A stretch of 64,000 bases of DNA from Streptomyces fradiae ATCC 10745 = DSM 40063 (GCF_008704425.1 NZ_CP023696.1:1722501-1786500), one strand, 5' to 3'. Counted from the stretch's first letter, positions 53,843-62,561 are shown. The notes: generated by a model from the letters alone, not told the origin. A program made the numbers and translations.

Positions 53843-54808
53843 ATGAGACGGGGACTGACGTCCTGGTGCACGGTCCTGATGGCGGCGGCCGTCGCGGCCG
53901 GCTGCGCCCCCGGCGGCGGCACCGGAGCGGACCGGCCCGGCCCGGCCGCCGCCACGGCGGCCGCCTCTCCCTCCGCGTCCGCGTCCGCGTCCGACGGTCG
54001 AAAGCCCCTGACCTGGCGGCAGGAACTGCGCATCACCGACGCCCTGCAGCGCCTCACGAAGCAGTGCATGAACCGTCAGGGCTTCGAGTTCCACGAGGAG
54101 CGCGCCCTGTCCCTGGACGAGAGCCGTCCTGTGACCTACGTCCAGGACGACGTGGCGTGGGCCCGCACGCACGGCTACGGCAGCCGGATCGACGCGAAGG
54201 CCCAGCGCGCCCGGGAGGCCAACCCGATCGGCACCTACCGCCAGGGCCTGCCCGCACCACGGCGGACCGCCTTCGACCTCGCCCTCGACGGCGGCGGCGA
54301 CGCCCGGGTGCTCACCGCACCGCTGCCCGCCGGCGGAGAGATCCGCAAGCGCCTCGGCGGCTGCACGGAGGAGGCCGAGCGCACCCTGTACGGCGATCCG
54401 GCCGAGTGGTTCCGCACCAGCAAGATCGCCATGGGGATCGGCGGCCTCTACCGCGACCGGCTCCTGCGGGACCCGGAGCTGACCGCGGCCCTACGTGCCT
54501 GGTCCCGCTGCATGCACGCGGCAGGGTACCCCTACAAGGATCCGCAGGCGGCCCGCGACGCCACCCGGGCCCGCGGCCTCCAGCCGGGCGCGGACGGCTC
54601 CGGCGAGGCGTTCGCCACCGAGCGGAGAACCGCCGCCGCGGACGCGACCTGCGCCCGCCACACCTCCCTGCGCGCCGTCACCACGGCCCGGGAGACGTAC
54701 CACCGAGACCGCCTGCGTGACCGGTTCGGCAAGGACCTCGACACCCACCTGCGCCTCGGTCACCGGGCCTACGGCAGGGCGGTGCGCATCGTTCCCGAGC
54801 GGGACTGA
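53843..54808 (+). CDS. Lipoprotein of unknown function
   Basis: 321 residues. Signal MRRGLTSWCTVLMAAAVAAGC with lipobox Cys21, then a Ser/Ala-rich linker (SPSASASASDG) and a helical domain rich in Arg/Tyr (ITDALQRLTKQCMNRQGFEF, LRAWSRCMHAAGYPYKDPQAA). Paired Cys (CMNRQGF/CTEEAERTL/CMHAAGYP/CARHTSL) suggest two disulfides. This pattern occurs in many secreted Streptomyces lipoproteins of unknown role, often next to ABC exporters, but none is adjacent here. Confidence 0.8.
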   Translation: MRRGLTSWCTVLMAAAVAAGCAPGGGTGADRPGPAAATAAASPSASASASDGRKPLTWRQELRITDALQRLTKQCMNRQGFEFHEERALSLDESRPVTYVQDDVAWARTHGYGSRIDAKAQRAREANPIGTYRQGLPAPRRTAFDLALDGGGDARVLTAPLPAGGEIRKRLGGCTEEAERTLYGDPAEWFRTSKIAMGIGGLYRDRLLRDPELTAALRAWSRCMHAAGYPYKDPQAARDATRARGLQPGADGSGEAFATERRTAAADATCARHTSLRAVTTARETYHRDRLRDRFGKDLDTHLRLGHRAYGRAVRIVPERD

Positions 54809-54993
54809 CCCCTCTCGCGGTCCGGCGCTATCCGCCCCGCCGTCGACGGACCGGGCCCTCGGCCCCGCGCCCGTCACGCACCACCCGCACCACCCGCACC
54901 ACCAGGCAGGCACCATCTGCACCATCTGCACCAAGAGCACCAAGAAGCGCCACGACAAGACGACACACCATCATCACCACGAAGGGATCCATC

Positions 54994-55446
54994 ATGCGCA
55001 AGTTCGCCGCCGCGGTGGCCGTCCTCGGGCTCAGTGCCCTGGGCGTCGCCGTCCCCGCCACCACCGCCCAGGCCGCCGGCGAGTCCACCACCGGTGCGAT
55101 CTGCGACAGCAAGTGGGGGCCGCGCAACGGCAACATGTACGCCTGGGAGCACTACGACTGCCAGGGCACCCTTCTGATCTCCACCCCGGGCAACAGCTCG
55201 TGGTGGGGGACCAGCGCGCAGGACAAGGCCACGTCCGTCATGAACCGCGGGTACACCGGCAGCCTCGCCGTCGTCAAGTTCTACGAGCACGTCAACCACG
55301 GCGGTGGTCACGGCTGCCTCCTGCCCGGTGAGCTCTACGCCGACAACCTCACCGACAACCGCCTCAGCAACGGTGTCGGCGCCAACGACAGGATCTCCTC
55401 GCACAAGTGGGTCAACTCGACGGACTGCAGCACGCTGCTGACCTGA
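54994..55446 (+). CDS. Secreted peptidase-inhibitor I36-like / crystallin-fold protein
   Basis: 150 residues. Sec signal MRKFAAAVAVLGLSALGVAV...AQAAG (cleavage ~29) and a mature ~120-residue domain with four Cys and motifs NMYAWEHYDCQG, KATSVMNRGY, VKFYEHVNHGGGHGCLLPGE and NDRISSHKWV. This is the beta/gamma-crystallin-like pattern of the SMPI/I36 family. It may inhibit metalloproteases or bind Ca2+. Its leader (54880-54960) has imperfect CACCCGCAC and ACCATCTGC repeats, and the stop codon lies in an ACCTG pentamer run (55441-55458). Confidence 0.8.
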   Translation: MRKFAAAVAVLGLSALGVAVPATTAQAAGESTTGAICDSKWGPRNGNMYAWEHYDCQGTLLISTPGNSSWWGTSAQDKATSVMNRGYTGSLAVVKFYEHVNHGGGHGCLLPGELYADNLTDNRLSNGVGANDRISSHKWVNSTDCSTLLT

Positions 55447-55469
55447 CCTGACCTGACCCGGCCCGGCCC

Positions 55470-55524
55470 GCGCCACCCGAGCGCCCGGAACCGCACCGTG
55501 CGGTTCCGGGCGCTCGGGTGGCGC
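55470..55524 (+). terminator. 27-bp perfect-stem terminator
   Basis: 55470-55496 and 55498-55524 are perfect reverse complements over 27 bp around a single base, followed by a long pyrimidine tract (CTCTCCTCCC...). It lies 23 bp after the I36-like gene. It is by far the strongest hairpin in the window and should isolate the inhibitor gene from the NTPase gene downstream. Confidence 0.92.
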
Positions 55525-55574
55525 CTCTCCTCCCGCCGCCTCTCCCCCTCCCTCTCGCCACACCGGCGAAACCC

Positions 55575-55605
55575 TTGCCCGCCCCGGGCCCCCCGGTACT
55601 AGCCT
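55575..55605 (+). promoter_or_regulatory. Putative promoter of the XRE-STAND gene
   Basis: TTGCCC (55575-55580) and TAGCCT (55600-55605) are separated by 19 bp. Initiation near 55612 would give a ~35-nt leader containing AGGGGG before the TTG start. The spacing is slightly long. Confidence 0.4.
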
Positions 55606-55646
55606 GAGCGCCGCCTGCTCCACGGCCGCTTTGCCAGGGGGATGCC

Positions 55647-57947
55647 TTGACGAACCCGCAACACGGACACGCAGCAGACCACCGCAGCAGCGACGACCAG
55701 GACGCGCACGGCGCGGAGACCTTTCCCGCGCACCTGCGACGACTGAGACGGGAACGCGGCCTGTCTCTCGCCGACCTCGCTCGGCGCACCCACTACAGCA
55801 AGGGCTACCTCAGCAAGATCGAGACGGGGGCGAAGCGGCCGACCGCCGACGTCGCCCGGCTCTGCGACGAGGTGCTGCGCGCCAGGGGCGGACTCCTGAG
55901 GCGGATGGCCCCGCCCACCGGGCCGTCGCCCGCCCCCGGCCGGCACGCTGCCGCCACCGCGCCCCGCGATCGGAACGACGTCTGCCCCTACCGGGGCTTC
56001 CAGGCGTTCACCCCGGAGGACTCGCAGTGGTTCTTCGGCCGCGACCGGGTCACGGCCGCCCTGGTCGAGCGGACCTTCGAACGGATCGGCCGCGGCCCGC
56101 TCGCGCTGGTCGCCCCCTCGGGCACGGGCAAGACATCCCTGCTCAACGCGGGGCTCGTACCCGCCCTCAAACGCGGTGAACTGCCGATGCCCGGCGCCGA
56201 CCGCTGGCCGGTCGTCACCCTCACCCCCACTTCCCGCCCCCTCGACGAGCTGCTGGAGCGCACCGCCAAGACCGTCGGCTGGGACCCCGGCGTCACCACC
56301 GAAGCGCTGCGGGAGGATCCCGCCGTGCTTCTCCACGGCGTGGGCGACCCGCGGGACGTCGCATCCGGCTCCCCCACGGGCGGGACGCCCCCGCCGGCCC
56401 GTCCGGTCCTGATCGTCGACCAGTTCGAGGAACTGTTCACCCTCTGCTCCGAGGAGGAGCAACGACGCGCCTTCGTCCGGGTGCTCCTCACCCTGGCCGG
56501 GACCCCGCCCGCACACGACGCTCCCGAACCCGCCGTGGTGGTGCTCGGCATCCGCGCCGACTTCACCGACGACTGCCTGAGGTTTCCGGACCTTGCCGAG
56601 GCCCTCGCGGGAGGCGTCTTCGTCCCGCCGCCGATGTCGGTGGCGGAACTGACGGAGGCGATCACACGTCCGGCCGAGCTGGCCGGGCTCACCCTCGAAC
56701 CCGGCCTCGTGCCCCTGCTGCTACGGGACGCCGGGCCGGGCGACACGCCCCTGCCCGAGGACCCCGCGGCCGCGCACCACACCGGGACGGGTCCGAACCC
56801 GCAGGCCTGGGCGGGTTCGGCGCCCGGGGCCGGGGAGGCACCCGGCTTCGCCCTGCCGTTCGTCTCACACGCCCTGCTCGCCACCTGGCGGCGGCGCGAG
56901 GGACCGGCTCTGACCGTCCGGGCATACGAGCGGACCGGCGGCGTCCGGGAAGCCGTCGCCCGGACCGCGGAGAACGTCTTCGCGGGGCTGCGCCCGGCCG
57001 AGCAGAAGGCCGCCCGGCTCCTCCTGACCAGGCTGGTCCATGTCGCCGAAGGCGTCCGTACGACCCGTCGCCGGGTCGGCCGGGCGGCACTGACGGAACA
57101 GCTCGCCGGCACGGCCGGAGCCGCCGTCGCATGGGAGGCGCTCGTTCGGGCACGGCTCGTCACCGTCGGCGGTGACACGGTCGAGATCTCGCACGAGGCC
57201 CTGCCGCACGCCTGGCCCCGGCTCCGCGCGTGGCTCGACACCGACCGGGCCGCCCTGCTGCTGCTCCAGGAGCTCTCCCGGGCCGCCGCGGTATGGCGAC
57301 GTGAGGGCCGCGACCCGTCCGCCCTGTATCGGGGCAGCCGCCTGGAAGCCGCGTCCGCCCTGGCCGCCGGCCCGGGCGGAGGGCGGCTGCTGAGCGCGTT
57401 GGAGGAGGAGTTCCTGACGGCCGGCCGCGAGCGGGAGGACCTTCTCCGGGCCCGCGCTCGGTGGCGGGTCCGAGTACGGCGGTCCCTGCTCGCCGCCCTC
57501 CGCCTTCCGCCGGCGCTCGCCGCGACCGCCCACCGCCTCGCCCACCGCCTCGTCCACCGGCGGCGGGCCCGGCGTCGCCGCCGGGCCTCCGGTCACGGCC
57601 GTTCCCCGGGCGGCTCGACGGACCCGGTCCCGCGGCTCCCGCTCCGGCCGGCCGACCGGCCGACCACCACGTGTACCACCACGGGGTGGGAACGGCATCC
57701 GTTCCCACCCCGCGTCCGCCGGATCTCCACGCCCCACAGCGCAGGCCGGCTCGAACCTGACGGCACGACGACGTCAGGAGAGCCGAGGAGCAGTACTCGG
57801 CGCCCGGGTGTCGACCGGGATGTCGGGGTCAGTCACGGACGGACGCGGCCCTGGCGCCTGAGTACCACCGCGGCTCACACGCCGCTGGCTATCTGGCCGA
57901 TGCCGCTCCAGCCGTTGACCATGCCGTTGCCGATCCAGGCGCTGTAG
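55647..57947 (+). CDS. XRE-STAND (nSTAND1) P-loop NTPase lacking a C-terminal sensor
   Basis: 766 codons from a TTG start (AGGGGG 6 nt upstream; no in-frame ATG nearby). An XRE helix-turn-helix (LRRLRRERGLSLADLARRTHYSKGYLSKIE by position, residues ~25-60) is followed by CPYRGFQAFTPEDSQWFFGRD, typical of nSTAND1. The NTPase has Walker A APSGTGKTSLL (~155) and Walker B VLIVDQFEELFTL (~255), then helical winged-helix regions to ~610. Homologues usually continue into a membrane helix and WD40 propeller; here residues ~640-766 are Arg-rich low-complexity sequence ending inside the convergent gene (73-bp overlap). Probably truncated. Confidence 0.8.
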   Translation: MTNPQHGHAADHRSSDDQDAHGAETFPAHLRRLRRERGLSLADLARRTHYSKGYLSKIETGAKRPTADVARLCDEVLRARGGLLRRMAPPTGPSPAPGRHAAATAPRDRNDVCPYRGFQAFTPEDSQWFFGRDRVTAALVERTFERIGRGPLALVAPSGTGKTSLLNAGLVPALKRGELPMPGADRWPVVTLTPTSRPLDELLERTAKTVGWDPGVTTEALREDPAVLLHGVGDPRDVASGSPTGGTPPPARPVLIVDQFEELFTLCSEEEQRRAFVRVLLTLAGTPPAHDAPEPAVVVLGIRADFTDDCLRFPDLAEALAGGVFVPPPMSVAELTEAITRPAELAGLTLEPGLVPLLLRDAGPGDTPLPEDPAAAHHTGTGPNPQAWAGSAPGAGEAPGFALPFVSHALLATWRRREGPALTVRAYERTGGVREAVARTAENVFAGLRPAEQKAARLLLTRLVHVAEGVRTTRRRVGRAALTEQLAGTAGAAVAWEALVRARLVTVGGDTVEISHEALPHAWPRLRAWLDTDRAALLLLQELSRAAAVWRREGRDPSALYRGSRLEAASALAAGPGGGRLLSALEEEFLTAGREREDLLRARARWRVRVRRSLLAALRLPPALAATAHRLAHRLVHRRRARRRRRASGHGRSPGGSTDPVPRLPLRPADRPTTTCTTTGWERHPFPPRVRRISTPHSAGRLEPDGTTTSGEPRSSTRRPGVDRDVGVSHGRTRPWRLSTTAAHTPLAIWPMPLQPLTMPLPIQAL

Positions 57948-59108
57948 GCGGTGCTGGTGCCACTACCCCGGAGCAGGAGGTCGGCGTGGACATCGCCGGT
58001 GAAGTCGGCGAAGTGGACGCGGCCGTGCTCCGTGGTGACTCCCGAGGCGACTTGTCCGACCGTGCTCCAGCCACCGCGTCCGTCTCCGCCCGTGTTGACG
58101 TGGACGTTGAACGAGCCGTTGGAGTTGATCACCCAGTAGTCGGTCTTGCCGTCGCCGTCGTAGTCGGCTAACCGCACGCGCGAGCGGTCCAGAGTGGTGC
58201 CGCTGGCGACCTTGCCGACGGCCACAAAGGCATTGGGGCCGCGGTTGAGCCACACGCTGACGTTGCCGTTCGCGGCGATGCTGACGTAGTCGGGCCCGCG
58301 GTCACCGTCCCAGTCGGCCCACCGGATCTGATCGCTGCCGCCCACCTCGTTCACGGCGGCGGAACGCCGCGGCTTGGTGGTCTCGGTGATCCACTGGGCG
58401 AGGCCGTCGGTGCGGGCGGCCACGGCGCTCGTGCGGGTTTCGGCCGGGTCGGTGCCCAGGCAACCCCCCTGCCAGGACCGGCTGTTGACCCCGACGATCT
58501 CACCCGCGGCATTCAGGAGGGGACCGCCGGCGTCTCCCTTGCAGATGGCGTCGGTACCCGTACCGGTGACGGCCAGCGTGGTCGCGTCCGCGGAGTCGAG
58601 GGTGAACGTGCCGGTGTGGGCCTTGTCCGGCACCCACTCGGTCTTCGTCCGGCCGTAGCCGACCGCGCTGAGGCTCGTACCGGCCGCCGGGGTCGCGGTC
58701 GCGACCCTGGCGGTGGCCGCGCCCCTGGCCGGCAGCATGAGACGGGCCAGGACCAGGTCGCGCTCGGCGCGAGGGGCGAGTTCGGTGACGTCGCGCGTCT
58801 CACCGCCGGCCAGGGTGACGATGGTCCGCAGAGCGGGCTTCCCCGCGGGCACCTGCTGGCCCGCCGTGGGGGGCGAAGCAACTGGCTGCGGTGGCGACCC
58901 ACCACTCGTCCACGAGCGTGCCGGTGCAGGCGCGGGTGTTCGGCTCTTCCCCGATGTTCCGCTTCACGACGGAGGCGTGCTGACCGGGCAGCGCTTCGGG
59001 CCCCTCGAGGGCCAGGGCGGAATCGGCCGAGGCCAGGCTCGCAGCGACCACGGTGGCTGCTGCCAGCAGGCTGGTAATCCGCACTGAGCCCGGACGGACA
59101 TCCGACAT
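57875..59108 (-). pseudogene. Frameshifted trypsin-like pseudoprotease with FG-GAP repeats
   Basis: Two frames together encode one protein. The N-terminal part (ATG at 59108) gives a signal peptide (ITSLLAAATVVAASLASADSA) and the start of an S1 protease (HASVVKRNIGEEPNTRACTG, DEWWVATAASCF). The frame shifts at a run of six G (58868-58873); one more base would join it to the second frame, which gives PAGKPALRTIVTLAGG through CKGDAGGPLLN to FG-GAP/VCBS repeats (RWADWDGDRGPDYVSI, RLADYDGDGKTDYWVI, HFADFTGDVHADLLLR). The catalytic His (TAAHC becomes TAASC) and Ser (GDSGG becomes GDAGG) are both replaced. A TTA codon lies at 58169-58171. Could be a true pseudogene or a sequencing error in the G run. 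Confidence 0.8.
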
Positions 59109-59310
59109 GCGGCTTTCTTCACGATGGGCTCCACGACAACGCCCGCTGCCCATGTCACCTGGCCACGCCTTGAGTTGAGGCCGACCCCGGAGTGGACAAC
59201 GGGTTGCGTACGACGTGTGACAGCGTACGCGAACCATGATCAGTTATGGTTCGGAATCGGCCCTCGCGGGAGGTGGTCGAGTGGTCGGGCTCGCGCCGAC
59301 ACCCCGGTAG

Positions 59311-59622
59311 GGACCCGGAGTTCGACGTGCCCCCTGGGACGACGAGCGACGCCCGCCGTTCCGTGCGGAGTCGGATGCCGCCCTCCACCACCTTTACGGC
59401 GTTGAGCGCCACGGCGTTGACTACTTCCCGGAGACTCTCCCCGTCGCCACACGCAAGGAGGACGCCGCCCACGACACCAACCGCGCCAAGGACCTGTTCC
59501 TGGACTTCCACGACCGCCTGGCCGAGACCCAGCGGCACCGGCACCTCCTGCCCCACGGACCTCAGCCCCACCTCCCGACCAGGACCACCGCCACTCGGCG
59601 TGACCCTGACCGCCCCGCCTGA
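59311..59622 (+). pseudogene. 3' remnant of an Eco57I/PglX-like DNA methyltransferase (restriction/defence)
   Basis: A frame opens after a TAG at 59308 and ends at TGA 59620-59622, with no start codon in a sensible place. It reads PWDDERRPPFRAESDAALHH, then LYGVERHGVDYFPETLPV, then ATRKEDAAHDTNRAKDLFLD, FHDRLAETQRH. This corresponds to the conserved C-terminal tail of large class I SAM-dependent DNA methylases of restriction and phage-defence systems (from memory: RaELDAyyahLYGLsRDdvdYIldtFPivkrkdE...yRTkrliLe.yDamA). Only the last ~100 residues remain, and several consensus residues are altered, as expected for a decaying fragment. Confidence 0.65.
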
Positions 59623-59714
59623 GCACCCCCCCCCACCAGCGCGCCCCTCCTCGGACGGCGCGCCGTACTCGGCGCAACCTCCGCCCGCCCACCTCACCGC
59701 ACAGGCAGCCGCAT

Positions 59715-61358
59715 ATGGAACCACGCAACTACCGCATGGCCGTCTCGACCGCGCAGGACTTCGTGACCACCTCCGCCGAAGCCGACCGCCAACTGCACTA
59801 CTGGCTAGGCACGATGAAGCGGTACGACACCTCCGCCCTGGACGAGGGCCGCAACGAGATAGGCGAGGGGGTGACCCTCGACCACGACGCGTCGGCGGGC
59901 CGGCACGGCTCGTACTCCCGCTGGCGCCTGCGCGAGAACCGGCCCGACAACCAGGGCACCTGGCAGTCCACCCTCGTGGTCCGCTCGGACAACGGCAAGG
60001 ACTCCCAGCGCACCTGGCTCCAGGTCGACATCGAGCACCATCCGTCCGACGCGCAGCTCAGGCCCACGCGGGCCAACACACCGGGCATAGCCAGGTTGCT
60101 GCTCGACTCCCTGCGCGCCCGGGACGGGCTCGCCGATGTCACCTCGGATCCCCGGTTCATCGAACCGGACGACGTCGAGGAGGTCATCGAGGAACTCTGC
60201 GACCAGGACCGCCGGCTTCCGCTCATCGTGGCGAGCGTCCCCTACGGGAAGAAGGCCGACACCTGGACCGACGAGGTGGTCGTACCGGCCTTCCGCAACC
60301 TTCCCGGTCTCGCCGTCATGTACGTACTGACGCCGGAGGCACAGACCCTCTTCAACACCAAGCTGGACTACCACCCCGTCTTCGGTGGCGGCATCCGCAC
60401 CTACCTCCCCGGTGTCGACCCGGCCTGGCAGCCCGATGCCCAACGCCACCCCGTGATGTCCCGGACCAAGATCGAGACGAGTCCGCGAAGGGCAGCGGCG
60501 ATCCTCGCCTCCCTCCCCCAACGACAGGCTCTCCGCCTCTCGCTGCCCGCTCCGCTGGACACCCTCCCCGTCCAGCGCACGCGCCCCCGCCCTGCGGGGC
60601 ACGACTCCGGCCTCACCGACCTCCGTGCGGAGAACCGCACCCTCGGCAACATGCTCGCCGAGGCCGAACAGCGCGAGAACGCCAACGCGGACCTCCTGCG
60701 CGACCTGCGCCAGCAGCTCCAGATCGCGGAGGAGCTGGAGTTCGACCAGGCGGCCGAGAACCAGGATCTGTACGCCAGGCTCAAGCACGCCGAGCGCCAG
60801 GTCCGCGCCCTTCAGATACAGCTGGGGAAGGCCGGCCGGAACACCCACGCCCTGACCGCCGCGCCCGCCGACGCGCCCACCACCTTCGCGAAGATCCTGG
60901 ACCGCATGGGCGAGTTCTCCCACCTCCGCTTCACCGGCGACAAGCGGAAGACCAGAGATCTCGACGCCCAGTCCATCGGCAACTGGGTCGAGGTCGCCTG
61001 GGACGCCCTGTGCGCCCTCGACACCTACGCCGCCGCCTCGGCCGCCGGCACGGCGGGGGGCGACTTCCGCTACTGGTGCGCCCACCTGCCGGACGACTGC
61101 GAGTACCCGTTCCCGGCAGGCAAGGTGAAGATGAAGGAGTCCAAGACCGTCGGCAACCGGGACGACTGGCGCCGCGAACGCACCTTCCCGGTGCCCGAGG
61201 CCGTCGACCCGAGCCGAAAGCTGTTCATGGAAGCCCACCTCCGCATCGGCGGCGGCAACACGGTCTCCCCGCGGCTGTACTTCTACGACGACGGCCCCAA
61301 CACCGGGCTGGTGTACGTCGGCTACCTGGGCCCGCACCCGACCAACACGAAGACCTGA
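59715..61358 (+). CDS. 547-residue coiled-coil protein of unknown function, possible defence component
   Basis: No family recognised. Three parts are visible. Residues 1-~290 form an alpha/beta region (YWLGTMKRYDTSALDEGRNE, WLQVDIEHHP, LPLIVASVPYGKKADTWTDE, AVMYVLTPEAQTLFN, GGGIRTYLPGVDPAWQPDAQRH). Residues ~298-375 are a long, heptad-rich coiled coil (LRAENRTLGNMLAEAEQREN onward). Residues ~390-547 form a globular domain (ILDRMGEFSHLRFTGDKRKT, WVEVAWDALCALDTY, FRYWCAHLPDDCEYPFPAGK, ending LYFYDDGPNTGLVYVGYLGP). No signal or membrane segment, so cytoplasmic. It starts 92 bp after the methylase remnant in the same direction, as if once in its operon. Codon use is normal and no disabling mutation is seen. 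An ATG at 59736 is an alternative start. Confidence 0.8.
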   Translation: MEPRNYRMAVSTAQDFVTTSAEADRQLHYWLGTMKRYDTSALDEGRNEIGEGVTLDHDASAGRHGSYSRWRLRENRPDNQGTWQSTLVVRSDNGKDSQRTWLQVDIEHHPSDAQLRPTRANTPGIARLLLDSLRARDGLADVTSDPRFIEPDDVEEVIEELCDQDRRLPLIVASVPYGKKADTWTDEVVVPAFRNLPGLAVMYVLTPEAQTLFNTKLDYHPVFGGGIRTYLPGVDPAWQPDAQRHPVMSRTKIETSPRRAAAILASLPQRQALRLSLPAPLDTLPVQRTRPRPAGHDSGLTDLRAENRTLGNMLAEAEQRENANADLLRDLRQQLQIAEELEFDQAAENQDLYARLKHAERQVRALQIQLGKAGRNTHALTAAPADAPTTFAKILDRMGEFSHLRFTGDKRKTRDLDAQSIGNWVEVAWDALCALDTYAAASAAGTAGGDFRYWCAHLPDDCEYPFPAGKVKMKESKTVGNRDDWRRERTFPVPEAVDPSRKLFMEAHLRIGGGNTVSPRLYFYDDGPNTGLVYVGYLGPHPTNTKT

Positions 61359-61383
61359 TCGGGTGCGACCCGAGCGGAGTGGG

Positions 61384-61578
61384 TCAGCGTTCCCCGGCGA
61401 AGCGGACGAACGCGGCCCACTCCGCAGCGGTGACGATCAGTTGGGCGCGGGACGGCGCCTTGGAGTCGCGGATGTGGATGGCACGGGGCGTGACGGCGAC
61501 TTCGAGGCATTCGCCGCCCTCGTTGCCGCTGTAGCTGCTCTTGAACCAGGCGAGAGGAGCGGATTCCGCACTACTCAT
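61384..61578 (-). CDS. DUF397 small regulator-partner protein
   Basis: 64 residues with the DUF397 hallmark WFKSSYSGNEGGECLEVA and AIHIRDSK...EWAAFVRF. It overlaps the upstream XRE stop by 4 bp (ATGA). DUF397 proteins accompany XRE-DUF5753 regulators throughout Streptomyces (WhiJ-type systems) and are thought to relieve or modulate their repression. Confidence 0.93.
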   Translation of the reverse strand: MSSAESAPLAWFKSSYSGNEGGECLEVAVTPRAIHIRDSKAPSRAQLIVTAAEWAAFVRFAGER

Positions 61579-62441
61579 AGCTCTGCCACCATCTTCTCGA
61601 TCAAGGCAAGGGACTCCTGCATCGTAAGCGCCTGCGCCCGGATGCTGCCGTACCGTGCGGCCATGATGCGAGCTTCCTCGGCGTCCGTGACCAGTCGGCT
61701 GGAGCTCTGTGCCTCGACATAGCCCAGTTGGGGCTTCCCCTTGGGGGTCAGCAGGATGAAGGAGCCGCCCATCCCCGCGTGCTGGGTACGCCCGGTCGGC
61801 ATCACCTGGAGTTCCACGTTGCGCAGCCGGGCCAGCCGGAGCAGCTGCTCCAGTTGCTCCCTGTGAACGTCCCGCTCACCCAGCGGACGTTGCAGGACCA
61901 CTTCCTCGACCACAGCGGTGATCATCGGAGGCGGCCACTGAGTGAGGATGTCCTGCCGCGCCAGGCGGGACACGACCCGCTGCTCCACCGTCTCCTCGTC
62001 CAGCAACGGCTTGCGCATCTCGTACAGGGCTCGGATCCGCCGCTCGGTCTGGAACAGCCCGGGGATGTCATGGCAGTTGTAGAAGTTGATCTCCACCGCC
62101 TCCCGCTCCAACCGCGCATAGTCCCGGAACCACGCCGGATGCCGGACCCGCGCCTTCGCCTTGGCCCTCTCCACGTCCTCGATCGTGGCGCGCAGCAGCC
62201 CGCCCGCGTCCAGCGCGTCATCGGCCGCCTCCAGGAACTCCCGCTGCGGTGTCCGCCTCCCCCGCTCCAGCGAGGAGACGAGGTCCTCGCTGTACCCGAG
62301 CCGGTCCCCCAGCTCCCGCTGGGTGAGCCCGGCCCGTTCCCGGAGCAGTTTGACCTGTTTGCCCACCGCCCGCATCAGGTCGCCGCTCAGCTCCCCCTCG
62401 TCGTGGACCCCCTGCGGCTCCACCGCTGCCTCGGACACCAC
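61575..62441 (-). CDS. XRE-DUF5753 transcriptional regulator (WhiJ-like)
   Basis: 288 residues from a GTG at 62441 (AAGGGGG ~6 nt upstream). The HTH is VKLLRERAGLTQRELGDRLGYSEDLVSSLERGRR by position (~30-63). The DUF5753 domain follows with YARLEREAVEINFYNCHDIPGLFQTE, PPPMITAVVEEVVLQRPLG and MPTGRTQHAGMGGSFILLTP. This pair with DUF397 and the divergent ATP-binding gene forms a WhiJ-like triad that in S. coelicolor relatives controls development or antibiotic production. Its specific target is unknown. Confidence 0.93.
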   Translation of the reverse strand: MVSEAAVEPQGVHDEGELSGDLMRAVGKQVKLLRERAGLTQRELGDRLGYSEDLVSSLERGRRTPQREFLEAADDALDAGGLLRATIEDVERAKAKARVRHPAWFRDYARLEREAVEINFYNCHDIPGLFQTERRIRALYEMRKPLLDEETVEQRVVSRLARQDILTQWPPPMITAVVEEVVLQRPLGERDVHREQLEQLLRLARLRNVELQVMPTGRTQHAGMGGSFILLTPKGKPQLGYVEAQSSSRLVTDAEEARIMAARYGSIRAQALTMQESLALIEKMVAEL

Positions 62442-62561
62442 TGCCCCCTTCTCAGGTCACGGCCGACACCCCGCACACGGCACCTTCCGTACCGGTACCA
62501 GCACCCTCCGTACCGAAGGATGTCCTGGTCAGAGTAGAGCGGGCCCACCACGCTCAGTGAC

